Shown piece after piece: positions 1 to 6,034 of a DNA stretch of 8,794 nt (position 1 is its first letter; each line of letters begins with the position of its first letter). The DNA comes from an uncultured Bacteroides sp. (lineage in GTDB: Bacteria > Bacteroidota > Bacteroidia > Bacteroidales > Bacteroidaceae): NCBI GenBank assembly GCA_934716785.1, contig CAKUYM010000172.1:1-8794 (forward strand). Reading direction: 5' to 3'. Below the pieces are notes generated by a model. It saw nothing but the letters and a program-made list of their open reading frames with translations. It had not been told where the DNA came from and did not search any database. A program made the translations under genes and the position numbers.

Positions 1-601
1 TATCATATTCGCTCACAGTCCCCTGTTGAAATTTAGCATTGACCACATTATAGTTATCTTCTGCCAACTTGTAGCTTCCCTGAAGTACCTCGTAGCTATC
101 TTGCGCAAGCATCAACTGATAGTAGGCCTTGCTTACCTGATTCACTAAATCCAGTTTAGAAGCACGAGATTTCTCTACGGCAAGTTCAATATCCGTCTTT
201 GTCATTGACATGGCACGGTATACGCCCGGCACAAACAAAGGCAGATTTATGCTCAATCCGGCATTGGCGGTATTCGTGCCATCTTGTCCCATCTTGAATG
301 ACATATCATTCAATTTCATTTCGGCAGCCTTGATTGTGTGATCCAAAGAGGTGGCAACACTGGCCTCGGGCAACAGACTTTGCCATGCTTCCTTGCTGGC
401 TACTTTCTTTAAGGCAATCTCTTCTGCCGCCACTTTCATTGTTGGATTCTCATCCAAGGCGATTTCCAAGGCTTTTTCTAAGGTTAAGGTCAACGTATTC
501 TTCGCTACTTGGATCTCCTGAGCTTTAGCTAAGCCGAATGCACAGAATACGACAGCTATCAGAAACATCTTCTTACCTGTCAATCTTTTCATTTTATTCA
601 T
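1..601 (-). CDS. TolC-family outer-membrane efflux protein (partial, C-terminus off the left edge)
   Basis: This is the N-terminal 200 residues of an outer-membrane factor of the TolC/OEP family, which forms the trimeric outer-membrane and periplasmic channel of tripartite efflux pumps. Reading back from the start there is a signal peptide (basic MKRLTGKK, a hydrophobic stretch, then a probable cut after AKA before Gln). It is followed by the family's first helical segment, with TLEKALEIALDENP and a later VNQVSKAYYQLMLAQ helix. Full-length relatives are about 420-480 residues, so more than half is missing here. Two in-frame ATGs are possible, at 601 (MNKMKRL) and 592 (MKRL); I took the upstream one, and neither has a Shine-Dalgarno sequence. 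It lies 21 bp downstream of a TetR gene on the same strand, so the two are probably cotranscribed and TetR-controlled. The substrate cannot be told. Family call is confident; the exact start is not. Confidence 0.92.
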   Translation of the reverse strand, partial: MNKMKRLTGKKMFLIAVVFCAFGLAKAQEIQVAKNTLTLTLEKALEIALDENPTMKVAAEEIALKKVASKEAWQSLLPEASVATSLDHTIKAAEMKLNDMSFKMGQDGTNTANAGLSINLPLFVPGVYRAMSMTKTDIELAVEKSRASKLDLVNQVSKAYYQLMLAQDSYEVLQGSYKLAEDNYNVVNAKFQQGTVSEYD

Positions 602-622
602 AAACTGGTTCTAATTAAATCC

Positions 623-1303
623 TTAATCGTTTGTCATCAGAGTCTCATTATTGTTTCCTCCAATATGGCTCTTACGGTATTCTCGAATGAAATCTTCCAG
701 CACCTGCGCTCCCTTCTCGGTGGAGATGCCGCGAATATAGGTAAACATGATAGACTCGTACACCTCTATAAAAGAATATTCATTGCAAATATCTGTATTC
801 AGCAATACATCGAACTGTTCACGTACCAACAAATTGACTATGGAAAAATTCACGTCCGAACGAAAGATTCCTTGATCGACCCCTGCTTTAAAAAAAGACA
901 TTGTTTCCTCTGAATCGCTGTCCTGACGGGCTCTCATCATCTCGTGTACTTTCGGATATTTCTTTATATCTTCAAAAAAGCGTTTGTTTGTCTGATGAAA
1001 CATCTCAATACTTTTCTGAAATACGGCAAGTATTACTTCGAGTACATTATGCGACTCCTTATATACCTGCTGTAAATACTTGTCTCTATCTGCCTGCGCT
1101 TTCAGTATACATTCTTTCAGCAATGATTCCTTATCCGCAAAGACTTCATAGAGTGTCCGTTTAGATATGCCCAATGCTGCTGCAATGTCATCCATTGTAA
1201 TGCTCTTGATACCTTTTGATGTGAACGCTTCTGTTGCTGTCCCTACAATGCGTTCTCTCAATTCAGCTCTTTGAGAAGCGTCTTTTCCATGTTCTGTCAT
1301 CAT
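623..1303 (-). CDS. TetR/AcrR-family transcriptional regulator
   Basis: A 226-residue one-component DNA-binding repressor of the usual TetR length. Residues about 16-62 form the N-terminal TetR domain (RERIVGTATEAF, then the helix-turn-helix TMDDIAAALGISKRTLYEVF at 36-55, then DKESLL). The rest is a variable helical ligand-binding and dimerisation domain that does not reveal the ligand. The gene is first in an apparent operon with the TolC-type gene, an arrangement in which the regulator normally represses its own efflux operon and is released by a pump substrate. A Bacteroidota-type -7 box lies about 66 bp upstream with an AT-rich partial palindrome over the -33 region, which fits autorepression (inference). 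Two adjacent ATGs, at 1303 and 1300, are possible starts; the first is used. Family assignment is firm; target and ligand are unknown. Confidence 0.93.
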   Translation of the reverse strand: MMTEHGKDASQRAELRERIVGTATEAFTSKGIKSITMDDIAAALGISKRTLYEVFADKESLLKECILKAQADRDKYLQQVYKESHNVLEVILAVFQKSIEMFHQTNKRFFEDIKKYPKVHEMMRARQDSDSEETMSFFKAGVDQGIFRSDVNFSIVNLLVREQFDVLLNTDICNEYSFIEVYESIMFTYIRGISTEKGAQVLEDFIREYRKSHIGGNNNETLMTND

Positions 1304-1368
1304 CCGTTTTTCTTTATTATTTTAAATGCAGTTTTTGTTTTATCTTCATTTACAGAGGAAAAACAGAA

Positions 1369-1376
1369 CAAAGATA
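1369..1376 (-). promoter_or_regulatory. Candidate -7 promoter box (TATCTTTG) for the TetR-TolC operon
   Basis: The minus strand reads TATCTTTG, an exact match to the Bacteroidota sigma-ABfr -7 consensus TAnnTTTG. A weak -33 element, TTAG (consensus TTTG, 3 of 4), lies 18 nt upstream at 1395-1398. Transcription would start near 1363, giving a leader of about 60 nt before the TetR ATG. Confidence 0.55.
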
Positions 1377-1389
1377 GACAGAAAACTAA

Positions 1390-1405
1390 ATTAACTAATT
1401 AAGTT
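1390..1405. promoter_or_regulatory. Candidate TetR operator: AT-rich partial palindrome over the -33 region
   Basis: The sequence ATTAACTAATTAAGTT contains inverted arms AACT (1393-1396) and AGTT (1402-1405), and also TTAA arms at 1391-1394 and 1399-1402. It overlaps the presumed -33 element of the TetR promoter, where an autorepressor would be expected to bind. The arms are short and AT-rich, so chance is a real alternative. Confidence 0.25.
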
Positions 1406-1488
1406 TCCACGTATTTATAATACATTTGAGAATTATTATCATTCAATAGACTGATATGAAAATAAGTGTTAAACGGAAATTTGGAACA

Positions 1489-2133
1489 TTACCGCTTCTG
1501 CTTATCACGTAACATCAATATGTATTTAAAAGTGTGCTTGGCTTCCTGACCGTCATCTCTCAAATAAGCCCGTTTCAGCTCCGGATATTTTTTCAATAAA
1601 TCAAGCATCTTGTCCTTGCTTAAAAATTCAATCTTTCCGGTTACGGCATTCAACTCATAACAGACGCGTTTGGTAACCAGACTCGATGCAGCAAGAGCGT
1701 CACCAATATCTCCACCTAACTTAACATCATCTTCTTCTATAAAATTTCCACCGACAACCGAACCTAATGGCATAGCACAAAAATAAATTCTATTATCCAA
1801 TTGAACAGCCGGAGCATACCAAGCTCCAAAACGCAGTTTTTTATATCGCAACTTACGACAGTTTAAATATAAATTTCCATTCTCATCACGCACGGCAAAA
1901 CAACGTTTTTTCAACCTCCGTCCCATAGACTCATCATTGCCTGCCGTTATCCGATAATCAGCTCCACCTGTCAACACTATTTGATTCCGAGAACGCTTTT
2001 CAACCCGTAATACTGCAACGGTATCGCCATCCTGAGCAAGCAACTCTTTCAGATTGGAATAAACAATGTTCTGAGCAATTAACGGAAAGCTAACTACACT
2101 CAGCAATAACAATAAGATAGATATTTTCTTCAT
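1489..2133 (-). CDS. Uncharacterised exported protein (214 aa)
   Basis: I do not recognise a characterised family. The protein opens with a clear Sec signal peptide (MKKISILLLLLSVVSFPLIA, cut before Gln21) without a lipobox cysteine, so a soluble periplasmic or secreted product is expected. The mature part is basic, with four cysteines (78, 92, 119, 158). Notable stretches are VEKRSRNQIVLTGGADYRI (44-62), KKRCFAV (75-81), RFGAWYAPAV (101-110) and a helical C-terminus MLDLLKKYPELKRAYL (176-191). It may belong to a Bacteroidales-only DUF; DUF6563 comes to mind from memory and is unverified. The start at 2133 is preferred because it begins the signal peptide and follows a strong Shine-Dalgarno sequence. 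The frame is open further upstream to an ATG at 2277, but that would add 48 implausible residues. It is probably monocistronic, transcribed away from the MutS-family gene. No clear terminator is visible downstream. Confidence 0.8.
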   Translation of the reverse strand: MKKISILLLLLSVVSFPLIAQNIVYSNLKELLAQDGDTVAVLRVEKRSRNQIVLTGGADYRITAGNDESMGRRLKKRCFAVRDENGNLYLNCRKLRYKKLRFGAWYAPAVQLDNRIYFCAMPLGSVVGGNFIEEDDVKLGGDIGDALAASSLVTKRVCYELNAVTGKIEFLSKDKMLDLLKKYPELKRAYLRDDGQEAKHTFKYILMLRDKQKR

Positions 2134-2140
2134 AAGCCAT

Positions 2141-2150
2141 CCTCCTTTCC
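2141..2150 (-). promoter_or_regulatory. Strong Shine-Dalgarno sequence (GGAAAGGAGG) setting the start at 2133
   Basis: The minus strand reads GGAAAGGAGG, ending 7 nt before the ATG at 2133. This is near-perfect anti-SD complementarity, unusual in a Bacteroidota genome where most starts, including the others in this window, have none. It decides the start codon in favour of the signal-peptide Met. Confidence 0.65.
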
Positions 2151-2172
2151 TGTCTAAACGTATTTTACGTGT

Positions 2173-2180
2173 GAAAGTTA
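2173..2180 (-). promoter_or_regulatory. Weak -7-like box (TAACTTTC) upstream of the exported-protein gene
   Basis: The minus strand reads TAACTTTC (consensus TAnnTTTG, one mismatch), with CTTG (consensus TTTG) 20 nt upstream at 2201-2204. It would give a leader of about 35 nt. It is the best candidate in this gap, but imperfect in both boxes. Confidence 0.3.
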
Positions 2181-2426
2181 TAAATTTCAAGGGATAAATG
2201 CAAGAGGAAATACAGAAATATCGAAAAAAAGAACAGAAAACCAATGCCCACTTCGCGTACATTACCACTCTACACACATTAACGGAAACTCAACATAACG
2301 ATATGCATGGTTTATCCCCCTCCCATTATATCATTGAGGGTATACGCGATGCCTTTTAGCAGGTTCTATGCCAACTACAGTCGTTAATAAACGGTAAATC
2401 TGTACCTTACTAAAACAAGCTCTTAT

Positions 2427-2455
2427 CTTGCCCGTTGTGAATTATATTACCTTTG
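2427..2455 (+). promoter_or_regulatory. Candidate promoter for the MutS-family gene
   Basis: TACCTTTG at 2448-2455 matches the Bacteroidota -7 consensus TAnnTTTG exactly. CTTG at 2427-2430 is a 3-of-4 match to the -33 TTTG, though the 17-nt spacing is slightly short. Transcription would begin near 2460, leaving a leader of only about 15 nt before the ATG at 2476. Confidence 0.55.
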
Positions 2456-2475
2456 CGAAAAAGTATTGAATTATC

Positions 2476-4314
2476 ATGGAAAAGCAAAAACAGATTATCA
2501 CTACATATCAACAAATCATTCAGGAAGCAAAAGTCGAGTTGCAGAATGCACAGAAACGTATCTATTATATCAGCCTTTTGCGATTGGTTTTATTCGCCGG
2601 AGCCATAATGGGAGCCACCGTATTTTGGCCTGATGGATGGCTATATATTTCTATATTTGCCATCCTGCCTTTTATCTTATTTATCTGGCTGGTAAAACGC
2701 CACAATTTTTGGTTTCACCGGAAGGATTTTCTGAAAAAGAAAATAGTAATCAATGAGCAGGAATTGAAAGCCATCCACTATGACTTCTCTGATTTTGATG
2801 ACGGTGAGGAGTATATCGATCCCGGACATTTCTATACATTCGATTTAGACATTTTTGGAAAGAATTCTCTCTTTCAATACATTAACCGCACGTCGACACC
2901 CATCGGCAAGCAACATCTTGCCAACTGGTTCAATGCTCATCTGGAAAATAAGGAAGCTATCGGGCTACGCCAGGAAGCTATTCGCGAATTATCTACAGAG
3001 TTGGAATATCGTCAACAAATCCGTTTACTCGGTTTATTGTATAAAGGAAAGCCCGCCGATACTGCCGAAATCAAAGAATGGGCCGACAGTCCGAGTTATT
3101 ATCGGAAACATACCTTATTACGCATCATACCAACAACGGTCAGCATCATCAATCTCGTATGTATAAGCCTTGCCTTTTTAGGTATTTTACCGGTCAATGC
3201 TGCCGGAGGAGTATTTGTAAGTTTTGTAATATTCAGTTCTATCTTCTCCAAGGGAATTACAAAACTACAAGCTACCTATAGTGAAAAGTTGCAAATTCTT
3301 TCTACATACGCCGATCAGATTCTTCTTACGGAGAAAAAAGAAATGTACAGCCCTGCATTGAAGCAATTAAAAAGGGAACTAACCAATCAGCATCAAACTG
3401 CTTCACAAGCAGTCCGCCAGCTCTCCCGATTGATGAGTGCCCTTGACCAACGGGGTAATCTATTGATGAGTACCATCCTTAATGGCCTTACATTTTGGGA
3501 ATTGCGCCAAGTGATGAGAATCGAGCAATGGAAAGAAATGCATGCCGACGATCTTCCACGCTGGATAGAGGCGATCGGTGAAATAGATGCTTACTGCTCA
3601 TTGGCTACATTCGCATACAATCATCCCGATTATATTTATCCTGAAATTTCCACACGTTCTTTCCATTTGCAAGCTAAAGCGCTCGGTCATCCTTTAATGG
3701 ATCGCAACAAATGTGTACGCAACGGGATAGACATCGAAAAACGTCCTTTCTTCATTATTATAACCGGAGCGAATATGGCAGGTAAAAGTACCTACTTACG
3801 TACCGTAGGCGTGAATTACCTCTTGGCATGCATAGGCGCTCCCGTATGGGCCGATCAGATGGAAATATATCCGGCACGTCTCATCACCAGTCTCCGCACC
3901 AGTGATTCACTGACCGATAACGAGTCCTATTTCTTTGCCGAACTGAAACGGTTAAAACTAATCATTGACAAACTGCAAGCCGGAGAAGAACTCTTTATTA
4001 TCCTCGATGAGATACTGAAAGGAACAAATTCCATGGATAAGCAAAAAGGCTCTTTCGCCCTTATCAAACAATTTATGAATATGAATACAAATGGCATTAT
4101 CGCCACTCACGACCTTCTATTAGGAACTTTAACTGATTACTTTCCACAGAACATCCGAAATTATTGCTTCGAAGCAGATATAACCAATAATGAACTTACT
4201 TTCTCTTACCAAATGAGAGATGGAGTTGCCCGAAATATGAATGCCTGTTTCTTGATGAAGGAAATGGGGATAGCCGTTATAGAAGACTCTCCCCATTCCA
4301 TGAATGAAAATTAA
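2476..4314 (+). CDS. Membrane-anchored MutS-family ATPase (non-canonical MutS homologue)
   Basis: A 612-residue MutS-like protein with the family's core (domain III) and ATPase (domain V) but no mismatch-recognition domain I, so no Phe-x-Glu wedge. Two hydrophobic segments occur at about 31-50 and 55-73, and a second pair at about 217-238 and 244-258. FDLDIFGKNSLFQYINRT (122-139) resembles the start of the MutS core, and 262-345 looks like clamp or lever helices. The ATPase is intact: Walker A GANMAGKST (431-439), MutS signature SLTDNESYFFAEL (478-490), Walker B FIILDE (507-512), GTNSMD (516-521) and ATHD (543-546). Canonical MutS is about 850-870 residues and soluble. Such proteins are usually annotated 'DNA mismatch repair protein MutS'; without domain I, and with membrane segments, true mismatch repair is doubtful. 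It is the only plus-strand gene here, with its own promoter, converging on the next gene 20 bp away. The family is certain; the role is unknown. Confidence 0.92.
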   Translation: MEKQKQIITTYQQIIQEAKVELQNAQKRIYYISLLRLVLFAGAIMGATVFWPDGWLYISIFAILPFILFIWLVKRHNFWFHRKDFLKKKIVINEQELKAIHYDFSDFDDGEEYIDPGHFYTFDLDIFGKNSLFQYINRTSTPIGKQHLANWFNAHLENKEAIGLRQEAIRELSTELEYRQQIRLLGLLYKGKPADTAEIKEWADSPSYYRKHTLLRIIPTTVSIINLVCISLAFLGILPVNAAGGVFVSFVIFSSIFSKGITKLQATYSEKLQILSTYADQILLTEKKEMYSPALKQLKRELTNQHQTASQAVRQLSRLMSALDQRGNLLMSTILNGLTFWELRQVMRIEQWKEMHADDLPRWIEAIGEIDAYCSLATFAYNHPDYIYPEISTRSFHLQAKALGHPLMDRNKCVRNGIDIEKRPFFIIITGANMAGKSTYLRTVGVNYLLACIGAPVWADQMEIYPARLITSLRTSDSLTDNESYFFAELKRLKLIIDKLQAGEELFIILDEILKGTNSMDKQKGSFALIKQFMNMNTNGIIATHDLLLGTLTDYFPQNIRNYCFEADITNNELTFSYQMRDGVARNMNACFLMKEMGIAVIEDSPHSMNEN

Positions 4315-4334
4315 AGTTATGTTTAATTATTGTA

Positions 4335-4877
4335 TCAGCCCTGCTTGCATTTTGTAAGGAAAGCTACCACTGCAGAAGCGTCATCATTGATAAAATATTG
4401 CACAGATGTGATCGGTTGGTAATTATAAGGAACAAACTGAAACAACTGTACAGCTGCGAACTTCTTATCTTCAGAAAGTATCACATCCATGCGAATATTA
4501 CCACTCGACTCGCTCTTTATAGCTGAACTGGCAGAAAATGAACCCGAATTGACCAAATTCATCAAGGATTCCATGTGCTTCAAATCAAAGAAAATGCTAT
4601 GTTCTTTAGTAACGCTTCCAGTGGGCAAATAAACGACTTCCTTAGATTTCCAGAAGAGACGGAAAACGCCCATCAAAAACAGTCCCGTTCCAAGCACCAT
4701 CAAAGCCATACTAACCGTAGAAGATTTATCTTCCAATCCAAAAGTTGAGCCGAAAGCTAAAATGCCGAGTAATAGCATTACAGAAGAAATCAAAACTCCA
4801 GAGGTACTGGTACGTTTAGCGATATCGGGATGTGAAGATGTAAATATAGTTGTATCAATTACTTGAGTAGTTGCCAT
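4335..4877 (-). CDS. Uncharacterised protein with two membrane segments (180 aa)
   Basis: I do not recognise the family. A polar N-terminus of about 26 residues is followed by two hydrophobic helices (about 27-45 and 54-75) separated by a short acidic loop (GLEDKSS). A basic turn (FWKSKE) comes next, then a soluble domain of about 100 residues. That domain has DLKHMESLMNLVNSG (98-112), RMDVILSEDKKFAAVQLFQFVPYNYQPI (128-155) and a C-terminal AVVAFLTKCK. The basic residues after the second helix suggest that both ends are cytoplasmic (inference). It converges on the MutS-family gene with a 20-bp gap and no obvious terminator between them. The start at 4877 is the only upstream Met; there is no Shine-Dalgarno sequence. 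That it is a real gene is supported by coherent membrane topology and long open frame. Confidence 0.72.
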   Translation of the reverse strand: MATTQVIDTTIFTSSHPDIAKRTSTSGVLISSVMLLLGILAFGSTFGLEDKSSTVSMALMVLGTGLFLMGVFRLFWKSKEVVYLPTGSVTKEHSIFFDLKHMESLMNLVNSGSFSASSAIKSESSGNIRMDVILSEDKKFAAVQLFQFVPYNYQPITSVQYFINDDASAVVAFLTKCKQG

Positions 4878-4908
4878 AATATTTAAAGTTTAATTTATTA
4901 GTAAAATA

Positions 4909-4939
4909 TAAAGATAAAAAGAATCACTGCCAGCATAAA
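4909..4939 (-). promoter_or_regulatory. Weak candidate promoter for the two-helix membrane protein gene
   Basis: The minus strand has TATCTTTA at 4909-4916 (one mismatch to TAnnTTTG) and TTTA at 4936-4939 (one mismatch to TTTG), 19 nt apart. The spacing is right and the implied leader is about 27 nt. The region is very AT-rich, so confidence is low. Confidence 0.3.
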
Positions 4940-4985
4940 TGTATTACATCGGCAATCATAAAGAATAATACCAATAAACAAACTG

Positions 4986-5381
4986 CTAAATAATGATATG
5001 CCTTAAAGTAAACACATAGTATTCACTCGATGGTTGGCAATAGTAGAACGTTGTAGTGTCATAAATCCGTCCCAAATGGTGTGACAGGGAGTTATCACGA
5101 TTAGCACAGCATTGCAACAGATTTCTCAATGTAGTGAAGTACTCACCAAGCTGCACACGTTGGACACGTGCCACTGATAACTGATGACTTTGCAAGTTTA
5201 TCAATTCAGCAACAGGCGAACAAGGGAACTCCGGAGTGTTGATCTGCCCGCATTGTTCTATCGAATATGTAATAGAATTAGCGACCTGTTCCACTGTTTC
5301 ACCAGTAGAAACATTGCCTGTAATATCATGAAAGGTAACTACCAGCAACAGAAACAATATTGTCTTTACAAATCTTGCCAT
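4986..5381 (-). CDS. Small uncharacterised exported protein (131 aa)
   Basis: No family is recognised. The N-terminus MARFVKTILFLLLVVTFHDI is a typical Sec signal peptide or N-terminal anchor, with no lipobox. The mature part is small and has five cysteines (44, 54, 91, 92, 115), which could form disulfides in the periplasm. Two predicted helical stretches lie around ETVEQVANSITYSIEQC (28-44) and VQLGEYFTTLRNLLQCC (76-92). The gene lies between the ribosomal-operon terminator and the two-helix protein gene, on the same strand as both, so it needs its own promoter. A TATATTTG box sits immediately upstream. AGGA lies 5 nt before the ATG. The coherent signal peptide favours a real gene, but the short length leaves doubt. 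Confidence 0.62.
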   Translation of the reverse strand: MARFVKTILFLLLVVTFHDITGNVSTGETVEQVANSITYSIEQCGQINTPEFPCSPVAELINLQSHQLSVARVQRVQLGEYFTTLRNLLQCCANRDNSLSHHLGRIYDTTTFYYCQPSSEYYVFTLRHIII

Positions 5382-5389
5382 ATTTCCTA

Positions 5390-5397
5390 CAAATATA
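5390..5397 (-). promoter_or_regulatory. -7-like box (TATATTTG) just upstream of the small exported protein gene
   Basis: An exact TAnnTTTG match on the minus strand ends only 8 nt before the ATG at 5381, which would make the mRNA almost leaderless. No good TTTG is found at the expected -33 distance. It is either a very short-leader promoter or a chance match in AT-rich DNA. Confidence 0.35.
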
Positions 5398-5470
5398 ACA
5401 GATTCTACTTATGAAAAGTTCATTCGGGAGATCTTTTAATTTATCTTAGGATTAGTAAACAAGCCCCAAT

Positions 5471-5498
5471 AAAAAAGGCTACCCTCATGGAGTAGCCT
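5471..5498 (-). terminator. Intrinsic terminator of the ribosomal-protein/rpoA operon
   Basis: On the minus strand a 7-bp stem AGGCTAC/GTAGCCT (5492-5498 with 5476-5482) closes a 9-nt loop and runs straight into a run of Ts (5476-5471). It lies about 30 nt past the rplQ stop codon, where the long operon should end. The other strand has CTTTTATA after the stem, so it could act weakly in both directions. Confidence 0.85.
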
Positions 5499-5513
5499 CT
5501 TTTATATCTATAA

Positions 5514-5533
5514 GAATAATTGTCGAATTATTC
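5514..5533. repeat. Perfect 8-bp inverted repeat spanning the rplQ stop codon
   Basis: GAATAATT (5514-5521) and AATTATTC (5526-5533) are exact reverse complements around a 4-nt loop. The repeat includes the last Glu codon and TAA of rplQ and sits just ahead of the intrinsic terminator. It could be an mRNA 3'-end hairpin; it is all A/T apart from the outermost pair. Confidence 0.6.
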
Positions 5534-6031
5534 TGCTGATTCAGCTTTAGGTTCTTCAGCTTTCGGAGCTTCAGTTGAAGGTGCTTCAACGGCAGCAGGG
5601 GCTGCATCTGCACTCTTTTTAGAACGACGAGTACGAGTAGCTTTCTTGACTACTTTTTCTTTAGCCATGTTTTCATTGTAGTCAACCAACTCAATAAAGC
5701 ACATTTCGGCATTGTCACCCAGACGGTTACCAGTCTTGATGATACGAGTATAACCACCCGGACGATCAGCAATCTTAACAGAAATTTCTTTAAACAATTC
5801 TGTTACTGCAAACTTATCTTGCAAATTGCTAAATACAACACGACGAGAGTTCGTAGTGTCTTCTTTAGACTTGGTAATCAAAGACTCAACAAACTTCTTC
5901 AGAGCTTTTGCCTTTGCAACAGTCGTAGTGATTCTTTTGTGCTTGATCAAAGAGCAAGCCATGTTAGATAACATAGCGCTTCTATGAGAAGCAGTACGAC
6001 CTAAATGATTGAATTTTTTATTATGTCTCAT
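5528..6031 (-). CDS. rplQ: 50S ribosomal protein L17
   Basis: L17 of the large ribosomal subunit, near the peptide exit tunnel region. Residues 1-118 are the conserved core: [17 protein letters not shown], then [30 protein letters not shown], and ending [15 protein letters not shown]. After it comes a 45-residue extension absent from the short bacterial L17 (about 127 aa in E. coli). The extension has a basic part ([17 protein letters not shown], 124-140) and then an Ala/Pro/Glu-rich acidic tail to residue 167. Such tails are common in Bacteroidota L17 proteins. It is the last gene of the operon, 3 bp after rpoA, which suggests translational coupling, and the terminator follows. Confidence 0.98.
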   Translation of the reverse strand: MRHNKKFNHLGRTASHRSAMLSNMACSLIKHKRITTTVAKAKALKKFVESLITKSKEDTTNSRRVVFSNLQDKFAVTELFKEISVKIADRPGGYTRIIKTGNRLGDNAEMCFIELVDYNENMAKEKVVKKATRTRRSKKSADAAPAAVEAPSTEAPKAEEPKAESAE

Positions 6032-6034
6032 TTT

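Larger units (their letters stand above)
2134..2475. other. Divergent intergenic region (342 bp) between the exported-protein gene and the MutS-family gene
   Basis: No convincing gene lies here. It holds the Shine-Dalgarno sequence and weak promoter of the leftward gene (2141-2204) and a good promoter for the rightward gene (2427-2455). Between them, about 2205-2426 shows nothing firm. There is a weak CCCTC (2318-2322)/GAGGG (2336-2340) inverted repeat with a 13-nt loop, and a short CGTT-AATA-AACG repeat near 2382-2393. Neither has terminator features. Confidence 0.6.

Noticed and set aside
334..528. Plus-strand open frame of 64 codons
   Set aside because: It is antisense to the TolC-type gene, with a composition typical of a shadow frame.
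665..1164. Two overlapping plus-strand open frames opposite the TetR gene
   Set aside because: They are antisense to a confident TetR-family gene and have no domain-like sequence or promoter.
1418..1440. ATAATA/TATTAT inverted repeat as terminator of the exported-protein gene
   Set aside because: The stem is purely A/T with no GC pairs and no clean T-run, so it would be too unstable for an intrinsic terminator.
2134..2277. In-frame upstream extension of the exported-protein gene to an ATG at 2277
   Set aside because: It would place a 48-residue segment ahead of a clear signal peptide and its well-placed Shine-Dalgarno sequence. It is most likely untranslated leader and promoter.
2279..2308. 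Nine-codon open frame (MHIVMLSFR) on the minus strand, preceded by a G-rich GGGAGGGGG stretch
   Set aside because: It is far from the next gene, lies upstream of the likely promoter and has no attenuator-like structure after it. Chance is the simplest explanation.
2318..2340. CCCTC/GAGGG inverted repeat in the divergent region
   Set aside because: The stem is five base pairs with a 13-nt loop, has no T-run and matches no known element; too weak to call.
2855..3281. Two overlapping plus-strand frames inside the MutS-family gene
   Set aside because: They are alternative frames of a well-supported coding sequence, with no independent signals.
4939..4949. ATGTA-T-TACAT palindrome between the two small unknown genes
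   Set aside because: The arms are five bases with a one-base centre. It cannot form a hairpin and has no link to a regulator.
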